DNA of 64,000 bases from Pseudoglutamicibacter cumminsii (GCF_003143995.1 NZ_QFWG01000010.1:30801-94800); one strand, 5' to 3'; counted from the first letter of the stretch, positions 26,930-37,277 are shown. A program made the numbers and translations. The notes: a model not told the origin generated them from the letters alone.

Positions 26930-27691
26930 ATGACACCTAACGCTTCACGAAGGCTTCCGAGAAACCTGACGTCTTCACCTTCGTCTCTGCACATCACCGC
27001 GGCATGGCTCGCCCCCGTGGCCGGGCTCGCGATCGGAACGCCCGCACTCACTGCTCTAGGGCCCTGGTTCCCCAACGCCGAATCGCCAGACTTACTCATC
27101 GCACGCCTCGGCGCATGGAGCTTGTGCCTCATCAGCCTCTACTTCCTCCTCAACCACGCATTGGCGCTCTCACTGCGCGGCCTCAATGCCCTCGGCGTTC
27201 GTACCGAACGCTGGAACCGATGGGTTCCCCGCGCATCAGCGCTGGCCGCCGGCCTCATCCTCACAGCGCCAACACCATCGCACGCCGGACCACCACCGGA
27301 CACGACTGTCATCACACAAGAAACCCGCACACAAGAAACCAACGCGACAACGGCCACGCCCTCTGCATCAGCCGCCTTCCCCATCGACGGCAAGCAAGCG
27401 GCCACGCCGGCAAAGCAAGAAGCTACACAGCAAGAGGCCGCGGCCTTCACCGTCAAGAAAGCCGACCCCGTCCCACTACCGCGGAGCATGGGGACACCCG
27501 CCCGAGCCGACACGGTGATCGTCAAAACGGGAGACACGCTTTGGGACCTCGCCGCCCGACACCTCGGCCCGGGAGCAACTCCACAACAGATCGCCAAAGA
27601 AACTCAGCGGTGGCACAACAGCAACCGCGAGCTGCTAGGCGATAACCCGCACCTCATCCAGCCCGGACAAGAACTACTCATCCCTGCCTAA
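26930..27691 (+). CDS. Membrane protein with C-terminal LysM domain
   Basis: A 253-residue protein. Three hydrophobic segments lie in the first half (about residues 20-42, 55-85 and 98-115), then a Thr/Ala/Gln-rich extracytoplasmic linker and a C-terminal LysM domain (VIVKTGDTLWDLAARHLGPGATPQQIAKETQRW ... LIQPGQELLIP, residues ~200-252). LysM binds peptidoglycan GlcNAc. The pair LysM protein plus Rv3235-like protein upstream of secA is common in Micrococcales. ATG at 26930 has GAAGGA upstream. It is divergent from the unknown 195-residue gene. Confidence 0.85.
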   Translation: MTPNASRRLPRNLTSSPSSLHITAAWLAPVAGLAIGTPALTALGPWFPNAESPDLLIARLGAWSLCLISLYFLLNHALALSLRGLNALGVRTERWNRWVPRASALAAGLILTAPTPSHAGPPPDTTVITQETRTQETNATTATPSASAAFPIDGKQAATPAKQEATQQEAAAFTVKKADPVPLPRSMGTPARADTVIVKTGDTLWDLAARHLGPGATPQQIAKETQRWHNSNRELLGDNPHLIQPGQELLIPA

Positions 27692-27717
27692 GGGCGCACT
27701 CACACCGAAGGATTCCC

Positions 27718-28236
27718 ATGACCACCGCACCACTCTGCGAACCACGCCTCGATCCCGCAACGAACGTCACGCCGTTCCCTGCCCCATCCGACCCAGCCAC
27801 AGCCGGCCCCGCTGCAGGCTCCACCACTTCGGGCACCCCGACTACAGCGCAACCAGATTCTTCCGTGAGACCAGGGTCTCCGGCGCATCAACAGCTCGCC
27901 CGCACCATAGCTCAAGCAATCGCCGATGTGCTTTCCGGCCGACGCCCTTCCCTCGCCTTGGCAGGGTGGTTCGAACTCATGCCTCTCAACAAGGTACAAA
28001 ACCGCGCCGGATGGGAACGCGAAGCCTCCGCAGCTAAAGGAACCCCATGGCCGTGGCGCACCCTAGGCGTGCTTTCAACCCACGTGCAAGCCCAATACCG
28101 TAGCCCTAGTAGCGAAGCGCTACCCACACTCGAATGCTGTGCAAGCATCCTCACCCCACGAGGAGTCCGCGCCATCGCCTTCACCCTGAAACCACACGGC
28201 CGCAGGCTCCGGTGCACGGATGTCCAGATCGGGTGA
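27718..28236 (+). CDS. Rv3235-like family protein
   Basis: A 172-residue protein with a Pro/Thr-rich, probably disordered first half and a conserved C-terminal domain (about residues 60-172): QQLARTIAQAIADVLSGRRPSLALAGWF, WPWRTLGVLSTHVQAQ and GVRAIAFTLKPHGRRLRCTDVQIG. This is the Rv3235-like domain, found near secA in actinobacteria; function unknown. ATG at 27718 has GAAGGA upstream and is 26 nt after the LysM gene, so the two form an operon ending at the hairpin at 28302. Confidence 0.85.
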   Translation: MTTAPLCEPRLDPATNVTPFPAPSDPATAGPAAGSTTSGTPTTAQPDSSVRPGSPAHQQLARTIAQAIADVLSGRRPSLALAGWFELMPLNKVQNRAGWEREASAAKGTPWPWRTLGVLSTHVQAQYRSPSSEALPTLECCASILTPRGVRAIAFTLKPHGRRLRCTDVQIG

Positions 28237-28301
28237 AAGCTGAAGGGCACACGGGGTAAGCATGCCTACCCCCCCATCGGCTAGGCCCGAGGTAGTTAAG
28301 C

Positions 28302-28339
28302 AAGCGGGCTCGCACACCTTTCGGTGCGCGAGCCCGCTT
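28302..28339. terminator. Bidirectional terminator between the Rv3235-like gene and secA
   Basis: 17-bp stem with one mismatch (arms 28302-28318 and 28323-28339), TTTC loop, followed on the plus strand by TTTGTTG. It lies between convergent genes. Confidence 0.88.
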
Positions 28340-28380
28340 TGTTGCAACGCCGATAACCGCGCAGCGCTGATATGAAAACC

Positions 28381-31071
28381 CTAGCGGCGCTTCTTAGCGT
28401 TCTTCTTAGCCTTACGCGCCTGCTTACCGGTCACCTTAGGCTCATCCTTCTTGGAGCGGGTGCGGCGAGTGCGTGCCTCACCAGACTCATCCGGAGCCGA
28501 ATACTCGAGATCTTCCTGGCTGGACTCAGAATCCATCAGACCAGCGCCCTTAGCCTCACCGGCGTCGTGGCCAGGTTCGACCTCTGCGTGGAACATCAAG
28601 GAAACCGAGTCCTCACGGATCCCCTCCATCATGGCCTCGAACATTTCGTAGCCTTCACGCTGGTACTCAACCAGCGGGTCACGCTGGGCCATCGCACGCA
28701 GGCCAATACCTTCCTTGAGATAGTCCATCTCGTAGAGGTGTTCCTGCCACTTACGGCCAATCGAAGACAACACAACGCGGCGTTCCAAGTCACGCATCGT
28801 CGTAGCGCCCAAGTACTCTTCACGGCGCTCGTACGCGACCAACGCGTCAGAGACGATCTCTTCCTTGAGCATCTCCGCAGTCAGGCCGCCCTGATCACCA
28901 CCGGCCTCCTCGATGAGGTCTTCCGGAGTCAACGTAACCGGGTACAGGACACGCAGGTTATTCCACAGCGCCTCAAGATCCCAGTCATACGGTTCGCCCG
29001 CCAGGGTCGCTTCCGTAACCATCGCGCCAACAGCATCCTCAATGAAGTGCTGCATACGCTCCTCCAAGTCCTCACCTTCGAGGATCTGACGGCGGTCAGC
29101 ATAGATCGCCTCACGCTGACGGTTCATCACGTCGTCATACTTCAAGACGTTCTTACGCTGCTCCGTGTTGACAGACTCAACCTGACGCTGAGCCGACTCG
29201 ATCGCACGCGAAACCATCTTGGATTCAAGCGCCATGTCATCCGGCATGCTTGGCGAGTTCATGATGCGCTCCGCCATACCGGCGTTGAAGCGACGCATCA
29301 GCTCATCCGACATCGACAAGTAGAAACGGGACTCACCCGGGTCACCCTGACGGCCCGAACGACCACGCAACTGGTTATCGATACGACGCGATTCGTGACG
29401 CTCCGTACCCAGAACATACAAGCCGCCGAGCTCACGAACCTCGTCGCCCTCAGCCTCACACTGGGCCTGGAACTTCTCGAAAACCTCATCCCAGACAGCC
29501 TGGTAACCCTCAGGATCAACATCGGCATCCAAGCCGCGGTTCTTCATCTCAGTGACAGCCAAGAACTCAGCGTTACCGCCGAGCATGATGTCAGTACCAC
29601 GGCCAGCCATGTTCGTCGCGACCGTAACCGCGCCCTTCTTACCGGCCTGAGCAACAACCGCAGCTTCGCGTTCGTGCTGCTTAGCGTTCAAAACCTCGTG
29701 GCGGATACCGCGCTTCGCGAGCTTCTGAGACAAGTACTCGGACTTCTCAACCGAAGTCGTACCAACCAGAACCGGCTGACCTGAACGGTGACGTTCCTCG
29801 ATGTCCTCAGCAACAGCCTCGAACTTCGCGATCTCGTTCTTGTAGATCAAGTCCGGCTTATCGATGCGCTGCATCGGCTTGTTCGTTGGGATCGGAACCA
29901 CGCCGAGCTTGTAGGTGTTGTTGAACTCCGCCGCCTCGGTTTCTGCGGTACCGGTCATGCCGGAGAGCTTGTCGTAGAGGCGGAAGTAGTTCTGCAACGT
30001 CACGGTCGCCAAGGTCTGGTTTTCAGCCTTGATCTCGACGTTCTCTTTCGCCTCAATCGCCTGGTGCATGCCCTCCGAATAACGGCGACCAGGAAGCGAA
30101 CGGCCCGTGTGCTCATCGACGATCATGATCTCGCCGTCCATGACCACATAGTCCTTATCCCGCTTGAACAGCTCCTTCGCCTTGATCGCATTGTTCAAGA
30201 AACCGATCAGCGGAGTGTTCGCGGACTCGTACAGGTTCTCAATGCCGAGGTAATCCTCAACCTTGTCGATACCCGAAGCCTTGACACCCACCGTGCGCTT
30301 CTTGATATCGACCTCATAGTCCTCGTCGATCTTCATGCCGCGCACGAGCTTGGAGAACCCGCTGTACCAGCGGTTCACGTCACCCTGCGCCGGGCCGGAA
30401 ATGATGAGCGGAGTACGGGCCTCATCGATCAGAATCGAGTCAACCTCATCGACGATCGCGAAGTTGTGGCCGCGCTGAACCAGCTCATCCATGGACCACG
30501 CCATGTTGTCACGCAGATAATCGAAGCCGAACTCGTTGTTGGTTCCGTATGTGATGTCCGCGGCGTACTGCTGGCGGCGCACCGAAGGCGGCTGGTTCGA
30601 AACGATAACGCCCGTGCTCATACCGAGGAAACGGTAGAGGCGGGACATGAGCTCGCCCTGATAGTTTGCGAGGAAGTCGTTGGTCGTCACAACATGGACG
30701 CCCTTACCGGAGATCGCGTTGAGGTAAGCAGCCGCGGTTGCAACGAGCGTCTTACCTTCACCGGTCTTCATTTCAGCGATGTTGCCCAAGTGGAGGGCCG
30801 CGGCACCCATCAACTGGACGTCGAAGTGACGCATACCCAGGGTGCGCTGCGACGCTTCACGCACCACCGCGAACGCTTCAGGGAGGAGGTCGTCGAGGCT
30901 CTCGCCCGCTTCATGCCGTTCACGGAACTGGTCCGTCATGGACTGCAGCTCTTCATCCGTGAGCTCCTTGATGGAGTCTTCGAGTGCGTTGATCTGTGAG
31001 ACGTAAGAACGCAGACGCTTCAGAATGCGTTTATCGCCAGCTCGCAAGATGCGCTCGAACAGATTGGCCAC
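28381..31071 (-). CDS. secA: Preprotein translocase ATPase SecA
   Basis: Motor that drives unfolded preproteins through SecYEG. At 896 residues it is full length. DEAD motor motifs are visible: [11 protein letters not shown] (Walker A, ~residue 100), [20 protein letters not shown] (Walker B), TGTAETEA, and the second motor [16 protein letters not shown] and [17 protein letters not shown]. The preprotein cross-linking and helical scaffold regions are intact. The tail is Lys/Arg-rich ([14 protein letters not shown]) and lacks the CxCxSx8CC zinc module found in many SecA proteins. GTG at 31071 has GGGGGAG eight bases upstream. It is the housekeeping SecA1 by length and context (hpf upstream). 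Confidence 0.96.
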   Translation of the reverse strand: MANLFERILRAGDKRILKRLRSYVSQINALEDSIKELTDEELQSMTDQFRERHEAGESLDDLLPEAFAVVREASQRTLGMRHFDVQLMGAAALHLGNIAEMKTGEGKTLVATAAAYLNAISGKGVHVVTTNDFLANYQGELMSRLYRFLGMSTGVIVSNQPPSVRRQQYAADITYGTNNEFGFDYLRDNMAWSMDELVQRGHNFAIVDEVDSILIDEARTPLIISGPAQGDVNRWYSGFSKLVRGMKIDEDYEVDIKKRTVGVKASGIDKVEDYLGIENLYESANTPLIGFLNNAIKAKELFKRDKDYVVMDGEIMIVDEHTGRSLPGRRYSEGMHQAIEAKENVEIKAENQTLATVTLQNYFRLYDKLSGMTGTAETEAAEFNNTYKLGVVPIPTNKPMQRIDKPDLIYKNEIAKFEAVAEDIEERHRSGQPVLVGTTSVEKSEYLSQKLAKRGIRHEVLNAKQHEREAAVVAQAGKKGAVTVATNMAGRGTDIMLGGNAEFLAVTEMKNRGLDADVDPEGYQAVWDEVFEKFQAQCEAEGDEVRELGGLYVLGTERHESRRIDNQLRGRSGRQGDPGESRFYLSMSDELMRRFNAGMAERIMNSPSMPDDMALESKMVSRAIESAQRQVESVNTEQRKNVLKYDDVMNRQREAIYADRRQILEGEDLEERMQHFIEDAVGAMVTEATLAGEPYDWDLEALWNNLRVLYPVTLTPEDLIEEAGGDQGGLTAEMLKEEIVSDALVAYERREEYLGATTMRDLERRVVLSSIGRKWQEHLYEMDYLKEGIGLRAMAQRDPLVEYQREGYEMFEAMMEGIREDSVSLMFHAEVEPGHDAGEAKGAGLMDSESSQEDLEYSAPDESGEARTRRTRSKKDEPKVTGKQARKAKKNAKKRR

Positions 31072-31154
31072 GTGTTTTCTCCCCCATGACGAAGCGACCG
31101 GAATCTACCGGCCCTTCGCCATCTTACGCGTTGAATACGTTTTTACCCCAAGCC

Positions 31155-31188
31155 AATGGCGGGAGATTCCTGAAAATCCCCCGCCATT
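31155..31188 (-). terminator. Hairpin between hpf and secA
   Basis: 14-bp stem with one mismatch (arms 31155-31168 and 31175-31188). There is no clear U-tract on the minus strand, so it may be a weak terminator or an RNA processing/stability element between hpf and secA. Confidence 0.5.
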
Positions 31189-31257
31189 AGCCTGAATGAC
31201 AGTTACTAGAATTCTACTGCCCCACTGTTATGGGAACACTAAATTCCGATGCGGTCG

Positions 31258-31902
31258 TTAGCTGCGGTAGGTCTTGATGCCGTCTTTGGATACCTCGGTG
31301 AGGTTCTCGTCCAGGGCGATCACGCCGTAGGACCATCCGCGGCGACGGTAGACGAGCGAAGGCAAGCCGGTCTCAGAGTCGAGGAACAGGTAGAACGGGT
31401 GGCCTACGAGTTCCATGTTGTCCACGGCGTCGTCTTCGGTCATCGGAACGGCTGGGAAACGCTTGCGGCGGATTTCAACCGGGACGTCGCCAACTTCTTC
31501 TGCGCGGCGGGCTTCCTCTACCTGTTCGAGCAGGGACTTATCGCTTGCTGGCACTGACTCAGGGTCGATCGGCTGGCTCAGTGCGCGGTCATTACGACGG
31601 TGGTCTTTGGCTTTGTCGCGAGCGCGACGCAAACGCTCAAGCAGCTTTGCGAACGCGAGGTCGAAGGCCGAGAACTTCTCAGAGGAGTGAGCTTCAGCGC
31701 GGACCGCCGGCCCCGGGCCGATGACGGTGACTTCGACGGTCATTTCGGAATCAGCGACGCGAGCGTTAGGTTGGCGGGAAACCTTGATATCGATCGTTTG
31801 TGCCCTCGGGGAAAGCTGCTCAACCTTCGCGGCACGATCCTCGGCGTATTCGCGGAACCGGTCCGTAACGCTGACGTTGCGGCCAATGACGTTGACATCC
31901 AT
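31258..31902 (-). CDS. hpf: Long ribosome hibernation promoting factor
   Basis: A 214-residue long-form HPF (RaiA family) that dimerises 70S ribosomes into inactive 100S particles. The N-terminal S30AE domain is at about residues 1-105 (MDVNVIGRNVSVTDRFREYAEDRAAKVEQL, KVSRQPNARVADSEMTVEVTV); the C-terminal dimerisation domain at ~150-205 (MTEDDAVDNMELVGHPFYLFLDSETGLPSLVYRRRGWSYGVIAL in pieces). A charged linker joins them. ATG at 31902 has GGGAGGA nearby. It lies between comF and secA, a common actinobacterial order. Confidence 0.95.
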   Translation of the reverse strand: MDVNVIGRNVSVTDRFREYAEDRAAKVEQLSPRAQTIDIKVSRQPNARVADSEMTVEVTVIGPGPAVRAEAHSSEKFSAFDLAFAKLLERLRRARDKAKDHRRNDRALSQPIDPESVPASDKSLLEQVEEARRAEEVGDVPVEIRRKRFPAVPMTEDDAVDNMELVGHPFYLFLDSETGLPSLVYRRRGWSYGVIALDENLTEVSKDGIKTYRS

Positions 31903-32089
31903 GAGAGGTCCTCCCTCAATTCCGAAACAGCACCCGGTGACGGTCCGGCGGGAAGACTATGAACTCATCACCGCCGTTGACGCCAGGTGATGGGTTTGGC
32001 TAGAGGCTCTACCTCGAACTCAAGCCCATGCTTAAAGTTACATCGGTCACACCGTGTTTCGCACCTGTTTGAACCGTATTGGAAGCAAG

Positions 32090-32944
32090 TTAAGCGGGTG
32101 GCTTATTTTCGGTCTCTTCACTTGCGCTGACGGCTGCAGTTCCACAGGGAGGCCTGACCCACGCGACACAGAACGCGCCAACAACCGTAAAGCCCTGAGC
32201 CCTCAGAGTTCGAGCAGCCTCGGCGAGAGTTGACCCGGTCGTCATAACATCATCGAACAACACGACCCTGCGTGGGATCCTTCCGTGCCGGTCCCGCCGC
32301 TTCGCGTTCTGTAGCGCGGCCTGGTCGATGGCAAACTGCCCCTTGACCGCCGCGCTCCGCCCGCTGCGACCACGCGATTTCTGTGGCCCCTGCCGCGTCA
32401 AACCCCAGCTCGTGAGTGTTCGAACCCTCAAGAAGTTCATAACCGACTGAACCTCAGACTCCCGCAAGAGCTCCTCGACCGGTGAGAATCCACGCGCACG
32501 CACCGATGAAGCCTTCGACGGAACCGGAACAACCGCGACTGGCCCGCGTTCAGTAACCGACCGCATCAGCTTCCACGCCCGATCCACTGCAGGACGAAAA
32601 CGCCTGATCAGTCCAAGACCACCCCGGGTTTTCGCTGCCAGCAATGCATTCGAAACAACCCCGGAATAGGCCGCCGCGGCCACAACCGGCGCCCGATGCT
32701 GCGGAGCTAAAACGTCAAGCTCCCTCAGATCATCAACTACAGACGGATGCAACAGCGCCCGCCCCAAATCCGACCCACATTCGACACACAACGGGCCGGC
32801 ATCGGATGAACATCCCACACACCGGGACGGAAGAATCGCCAAAGCTGCTTCGTTCAGAGCGTTGCGCGCCGCGCTCACCACAGGACCAAACCACGCCGCA
32901 TCGGCTGCTTCACGCCATGTCATGCATCCAGCATCGCGTGCCAC
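32090..32944 (-). CDS. ComF family phosphoribosyltransferase-like protein
   Basis: A 284-residue protein with the ComF layout: an N-terminal zinc-finger-like set (CVGCSSDAGPLCVECG, about residues 42-57), a middle helix-rich part (LLAAKTRGGLGLIRRF) and a C-terminal PRTase domain with the PRPP-binding loop VVLFDDVMTTGSTLAEAART near residues 228-247. In competent bacteria ComF assists DNA uptake; in actinobacteria the role is uncertain. The start may be the in-frame ATG at 32923 (MTWREA). It is upstream of hpf on the same strand. Confidence 0.88.
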   Translation of the reverse strand: MARDAGCMTWREAADAAWFGPVVSAARNALNEAALAILPSRCVGCSSDAGPLCVECGSDLGRALLHPSVVDDLRELDVLAPQHRAPVVAAAAYSGVVSNALLAAKTRGGLGLIRRFRPAVDRAWKLMRSVTERGPVAVVPVPSKASSVRARGFSPVEELLRESEVQSVMNFLRVRTLTSWGLTRQGPQKSRGRSGRSAAVKGQFAIDQAALQNAKRRDRHGRIPRRVVLFDDVMTTGSTLAEAARTLRAQGFTVVGAFCVAWVRPPCGTAAVSASEETENKPPA

Positions 32945-33047
32945 TACACCGCAACGGCCGGGTCACAGAAAATGTGGATAGAACGCCCCAAACTCACGGC
33001 TGTGGATCATCGCAGTGGGTTAGAACCGGTGTCACCAGCCCGCGCCA

Positions 33048-34796
33048 TCAGCCAGCGTACGAAAGCTCATGATCGTCCCGGCGGACCTGCTTCCAACCGT
33101 TCGAAGTCCGCTGATACACGCCATCCGCGTTCTCCGCATACACAGCATCCTGTCCCGCGCCCACCGTCAAATGAGTCATCCCGAGCAAAGGCTGACGCCA
33201 CATCTTCGTCTCACCCAAAAGCGAGACCTGCTCAACATCTACGCGAGACTTCGGATCCGGCTTGTACACCACCAAATCCGAGGCACCAATCCATTGCACA
33301 CGGGTAGGCTTCGAGGTCGTTTTGACCTTGAGAGGCTTCGCCAAACCGGTAGGGCGATCGCTCTTAGAACGCTGAATACCAGAAACCAGCAGACGCTCCC
33401 CCTCCGCATCCGTCAACGTGAAAGCAAGCCGAGCGCCATCAGGAGAAACCCGCACCGACGTCACAGTGCTATTGGGCTTCAGGTCAAGATCCATGCGGGC
33501 CGATTTGCCGCTCGCGGAGTCATAAGCCACAACACCATCAGCATCCGAGGTCCACACCCAGCCGAAACCATCCATCGACGGCGCCGTCATGACCGGCCCA
33601 GTCTGCAGTTCACGGTACGAACCCGTGCTTCCATCAACAGACAAAAGCCTGGTCTTTTGCGCGGCCAAAACAGCGTAAACAACATCGCTGCCCGGCTGCA
33701 TCGCCGGCGAACTCAGACCAGGTCCAAGCGTTGACTGCACATCGACAAGCCGGTTACCCGACTCATTCGCGCGCACCAACAGGTCGTTCTGAAGCCCCAC
33801 GAGCTTGTCCGAAACCTGCGGCTCAACCACCGGAGGATTACGTTCAGCATCGGCCGAAACCTTGAGTTCCTGCTGGTCGACCGACATCGAGACCTTCTGA
33901 ACCGAAGGCACCTCGCTCAAGCTCAAATCCAGCTGCCGCATCATGAGGCTGCGCTGGCGATCGTCGGCACTAGAGACGACTTCTTCCGGAACATCAACCT
34001 GCGCCAGGCCATCCTGAACCGGGACAGTAGGCCTGGCAAGCCCCGCATCCTTAGGGAAAGCACTCGAAACGGAACCCTCAAGATACGGTGCTGGTCCGTG
34101 CAGCAATGCCGTCACCACGGCGGTAGCCATGCCCTGGCGACGCGCGAACCACCGAACATCCGGCACAACAGCGGTCAACTGCGGGTTATAGAACGCGAGC
34201 GTGACCGATTCGTAGGCCCGTTGGAACATCTGAGATTCAACGACCACGCCATCGGGCGCCCGGGAAATCCTCCATTCCCCGTTTTCCTTCAATAGCTCGA
34301 ACTCAAGAGTGCGGGTTTGAGGGTTAGGGTTCTCGTTCTGAACGCCGTACGCATCGACGGTGCGCAGCACGCGAGGCTTAGCGACCAGCGTGCCCTGGCC
34401 TTCTTCTGAGCGGTTCACGCTTGGCGTTGAATCCGTGACGATGACTTCTTTAGTGGGGTTCCACTGCGGCGACCGTTCCGCGGTCAGGAAGCTGCGCGCA
34501 ACCGCCCAGTCGTCCTGCGCTGAAACGCCCGCGGCAAGGAAGCCCCTCACGATCGTTTCCGGCGAATCCCCCGGGGACGGGCCTGGCACATCGAACGTGT
34601 AGCTGTGTTCGTTGCCGTCTTTATCCTCTGGCGCGTAGGTTCCCACTGGCCCGGAAGTGGGAATGCTTGTGCACGCGGCGAGCACTGTTGCAAGCACGAC
34701 GGCGAGCACGGACATCAGCACGATGCGCCAGCTCGGTGACGCTGCCCGCTGGTTTGCGCTGTGTGCGCTGTGGTTAGGTGACGTCGACGAGGTCAT
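33048..34796 (-). CDS. lpqB: Lipoprotein LpqB, MtrAB accessory protein
   Basis: A 582-residue lipoprotein. The signal segment IVLMSVLAVVLATVLAACTS carries the lipobox LAAC near residue 41. It contains a GerMN domain in the middle (about residues 190-290) and a C-terminal beta-propeller-like domain. LpqB binds the extracytoplasmic part of the sensor MtrB and modulates MtrA phosphorylation in mycobacteria. The ATG overlaps the mtrB stop by 4 nt, and the mtrA-mtrB-lpqB order is the canonical actinobacterial operon. Gene identity rests on sequence family and context. Confidence 0.94.
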   Translation of the reverse strand: MTSSTSPNHSAHSANQRAASPSWRIVLMSVLAVVLATVLAACTSIPTSGPVGTYAPEDKDGNEHSYTFDVPGPSPGDSPETIVRGFLAAGVSAQDDWAVARSFLTAERSPQWNPTKEVIVTDSTPSVNRSEEGQGTLVAKPRVLRTVDAYGVQNENPNPQTRTLEFELLKENGEWRISRAPDGVVVESQMFQRAYESVTLAFYNPQLTAVVPDVRWFARRQGMATAVVTALLHGPAPYLEGSVSSAFPKDAGLARPTVPVQDGLAQVDVPEEVVSSADDRQRSLMMRQLDLSLSEVPSVQKVSMSVDQQELKVSADAERNPPVVEPQVSDKLVGLQNDLLVRANESGNRLVDVQSTLGPGLSSPAMQPGSDVVYAVLAAQKTRLLSVDGSTGSYRELQTGPVMTAPSMDGFGWVWTSDADGVVAYDSASGKSARMDLDLKPNSTVTSVRVSPDGARLAFTLTDAEGERLLVSGIQRSKSDRPTGLAKPLKVKTTSKPTRVQWIGASDLVVYKPDPKSRVDVEQVSLLGETKMWRQPLLGMTHLTVGAGQDAVYAENADGVYQRTSNGWKQVRRDDHELSYAG

Positions 34797-36574
34797 CGCG
34801 CCTCACTTCCCTCAGTGCTTGCCGGATCGTTCTTGTCCTCTGTCGCGGCACCCGCGGTTACGGCCTTGTCTTCTGCGGACTTGCTCTCCTCCGCTTCCGC
34901 GGCCACCGCGGCTTCAACGGCGCCGATCTCCTTGCCATATGGGCCCAGCGGTAGCGGGGACTCAGCGATTTTTGCACCGAGGGTTTTAGGCAGAGTGAGG
35001 CGGAAGGTCGAGCCGACGCCCGGTTTACCCCAGGCCTCAAGCGCCCCTCCGTGCAGTTGCGCGTCGGCGCGTGCGATGGACAAACCGAGGCCCGAACCAC
35101 CGGTTGTGCGTGCGCGGGCTGGGTCTTTACGCCAGAACCGTTCAAACACGCGCACCGCGTCTTCTTCGCTGAGGCCGATGCCGTGGTCTCGTACCGCGAC
35201 CGCCACCGCATCGGAATCTTCACCTATGAACACTTCGATCGGGTTGCCTTCGCCGTGTTCAACCGCGTTGAGGATGAGGTTACGGATGATGCGTTCGATG
35301 CGGCGAGGATCCATCGATGCGTAGACCCCGCGCTGGCCTTTCTCGGCACCAACGATCGTGATTTTGACCCTCGAGCCGGCTTTCTCGGCCCACGGCTGAG
35401 CGGTAGCCATTGCGCGGGATACGACCGCTTCAACATCGGTTTTCGTTTCCGCTAGCTGTGCCGCACCCGCGTCGAAACGCGAAATCTCGAGCAAGTCATT
35501 GAGCAGGCCCTGGAAGCGCTCAACCTGGTCGTACAGAAGCTCAGTTGAGCGTGCGTTGACTGTACTGAATTCGTCGCGGCTCAGGTACAGAACCTCCGCC
35601 GCCATACGCACCGTGGTGAGTGGCGTACGCAACTCGTGGGACACATCGGACACGAACCGTTGCTGCATTTGCGACAGCGCTTCAAGCTGCACAATCTGTT
35701 CGGCGAGCGAGTCCGCCATCCTGTTGAAGGACGTGGACAAGCGGGCGAGCTCGTCTTGGCCACGCACCTTCATGCGTTCCTCGAGTTTGCCCGCGGCAAC
35801 CTTCTCCGCTGTCTGCGCGGCTTCCGCAACCGGCTGAAGCGAACGACGAGCCACGTACCAAGAAATACCCGTAATGGTGAGCAACAGGATCGCGCCGCCA
35901 GCGATCAGCACGCGCTGAACCAGTACGAGCGTGTCTGCGACCTGCGAGAAGTCGTACACGAGGAAGAGTGCGTAGTCGCGGCCAGGAGGAACCGTGACGC
36001 GCTTGCCGAACGCAACCCCCGGCTTGACCTGGTCCTTCTCTCCCGGAAGCGCAACGGACTGCCAGTAAATGTCGGAGCCGGCGGCCACTTGGTTCTGCAG
36101 CTCATCGGTGATGGCGCTCGATGCTTCCGCTGAGGTGTCCTGGCCCGGAACCCAATAAGCGGAGGCGCCTGGAAGGAGCCGGAACACGACGTCGCGGCGC
36201 ACCGCCACGCCGTCGCCCTGCATGCCGCGCAGCGTGTCCATGACGAGGGTCGATGCCGCGTTCGCATTGGTGGTAGATGCGGACGAGAACGAGGAATCGG
36301 CTTGTTCGAGGCCCCTGGTCGCTTCAGCGGAGACCTGTTCGAGGCGTTCTTGGAAGAGGCCCTTGGAGATCTGGATGCTCAGGAAGCCGCCCACAATAAC
36401 TTCTGCGAGCCCCACCAGCACCACCGTGATCACGACGGTGCGGAACTGGACGGAACGCCGCCACAACCGCAACCCGACGCCCAGCCACCGGCGTGGATCC
36501 CACTTTGAGTGCACGCTCGGGTCAGGCACCACCGTGCTGCGGCGATGCCTGCGGACCAAGTAACGATTGGGCAA
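34793..36574 (-). CDS. mtrB: Sensor histidine kinase MtrB
   Basis: A 593-residue sensor. Two membrane segments flank an extracytoplasmic domain (about residues 46-68 and 222-245), followed by HAMP (RRSLQPVAEAAQTAEKVAAGKL), a HisKA domain with SDVSHELRTPLTTV (phospho-His at residue 313), and a HATPase domain with N box (NLILNAVEHGEGN), G1 (VRDHGIGLS), F (FERFWRKD) and G2 (GGSGLGLSIA). It controls MtrA in response to division and envelope state. The acidic Ala/Glu tail is unusual. The apparent start is TTG at 36574, 22 nt after mtrA. One copy of the 13-base word CTGTACTGAATTC lies inside it. Confidence 0.94.
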   Translation of the reverse strand: MPNRYLVRRHRRSTVVPDPSVHSKWDPRRWLGVGLRLWRRSVQFRTVVITVVLVGLAEVIVGGFLSIQISKGLFQERLEQVSAEATRGLEQADSSFSSASTTNANAASTLVMDTLRGMQGDGVAVRRDVVFRLLPGASAYWVPGQDTSAEASSAITDELQNQVAAGSDIYWQSVALPGEKDQVKPGVAFGKRVTVPPGRDYALFLVYDFSQVADTLVLVQRVLIAGGAILLLTITGISWYVARRSLQPVAEAAQTAEKVAAGKLEERMKVRGQDELARLSTSFNRMADSLAEQIVQLEALSQMQQRFVSDVSHELRTPLTTVRMAAEVLYLSRDEFSTVNARSTELLYDQVERFQGLLNDLLEISRFDAGAAQLAETKTDVEAVVSRAMATAQPWAEKAGSRVKITIVGAEKGQRGVYASMDPRRIERIIRNLILNAVEHGEGNPIEVFIGEDSDAVAVAVRDHGIGLSEEDAVRVFERFWRKDPARARTTGGSGLGLSIARADAQLHGGALEAWGKPGVGSTFRLTLPKTLGAKIAESPLPLGPYGKEIGAVEAAVAAEAEESKSAEDKAVTAGAATEDKNDPASTEGSEAR

Positions 36575-36596
36575 GGGTGCTCGCTTACCTTCCGAG

Positions 36597-37277
36597 CTAG
36601 TTCTGGCCGGTCTTGTACCCGACCCCTCGGACAGTCAAAACGATCTCTGGGTTTTCAGGGTCGCGTTCCACTTTGGAACGCAGACGCTGGACGTGCACGT
36701 TGACCAGGCGGGTGTCTGCGCTTTCGCGGTATCCCCATACTTCGTTGAGGAGGTCTTCGCGGGTGAACACTTCACCTGGTTTGCGGGCCATCGTGGAGAG
36801 CAGATCGAACTCGAGCGGGGTCAGCTGGAGCTGTTCGTTGCCACGGAAAACGGTGTGCCGGGCTACGTCGATCGTGATGTCCTTGACGGTGAGCTGGCTG
36901 CCGTCGTGGCGTTGACCGCCGCCACGCAGGCGGGCCCGGACGCGCGCCAAAAGTTCGGCTGGTTTGAACGGTTTAGGGATGTAGTCGTCAGCCCCTGCCT
37001 CAAGCCCACGCACAACGTCCTGTGTGTCAGATTTAGCGGTGAGCATGATGATGGGGACATCGGATTCTTCGCGGATTTCACGGCAAATCTGGATGCCGTC
37101 TTTACCCGGAAGCATGAGGTCAAGTAGCACGAGGTCGGGTTCGGTGCGGCGGAACATATCCACGGCCTTCATACCGTCATGGCAGAACACGGGATCGTGC
37201 TCATCGTTTTTCAAAACGATGCCGATCATTTCCGCCAACGCTTCATCGTCATCAACGACGAGGATGTGTCCCTTCAT
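36597..37277 (-). CDS. mtrA: Response regulator MtrA
   Basis: OmpR/PhoB-type regulator of wall metabolism and division. From ATG at 37277 the protein has 226 residues: a receiver domain with DDD at 9-11, phospho-acceptor Asp in LVLLDLMLPG at about residue 53 and Lys in MLTAKSD, then a winged-helix DNA-binding domain (LTPLEFDLLSTMARKPGEVFTREDLLNEVWGY in parts, RVRGVGYKTG-like end). A four-codon-longer start (37289) is possible, but GGGGGACA just before 37277 supports the shorter one. Mycobacterial MtrA binds 9-bp TCACA direct repeats like those at 17341-17437. Confidence 0.95.
   Translation of the reverse strand: MKGHILVVDDDEALAEMIGIVLKNDEHDPVFCHDGMKAVDMFRRTEPDLVLLDLMLPGKDGIQICREIREESDVPIIMLTAKSDTQDVVRGLEAGADDYIPKPFKPAELLARVRARLRGGGQRHDGSQLTVKDITIDVARHTVFRGNEQLQLTPLEFDLLSTMARKPGEVFTREDLLNEVWGYRESADTRLVNVHVQRLRSKVERDPENPEIVLTVRGVGYKTGQN

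Noticed and set aside
27956..27980. tRNA-like T-loop word (GGTTCGAACTC)
   Set aside because: Lies inside the Rv3235-like coding region with no acceptor stem or anticodon arm around it.
28372..30999. Long plus-strand frames opposite secA
   Set aside because: Antisense shadow of secA without domains.
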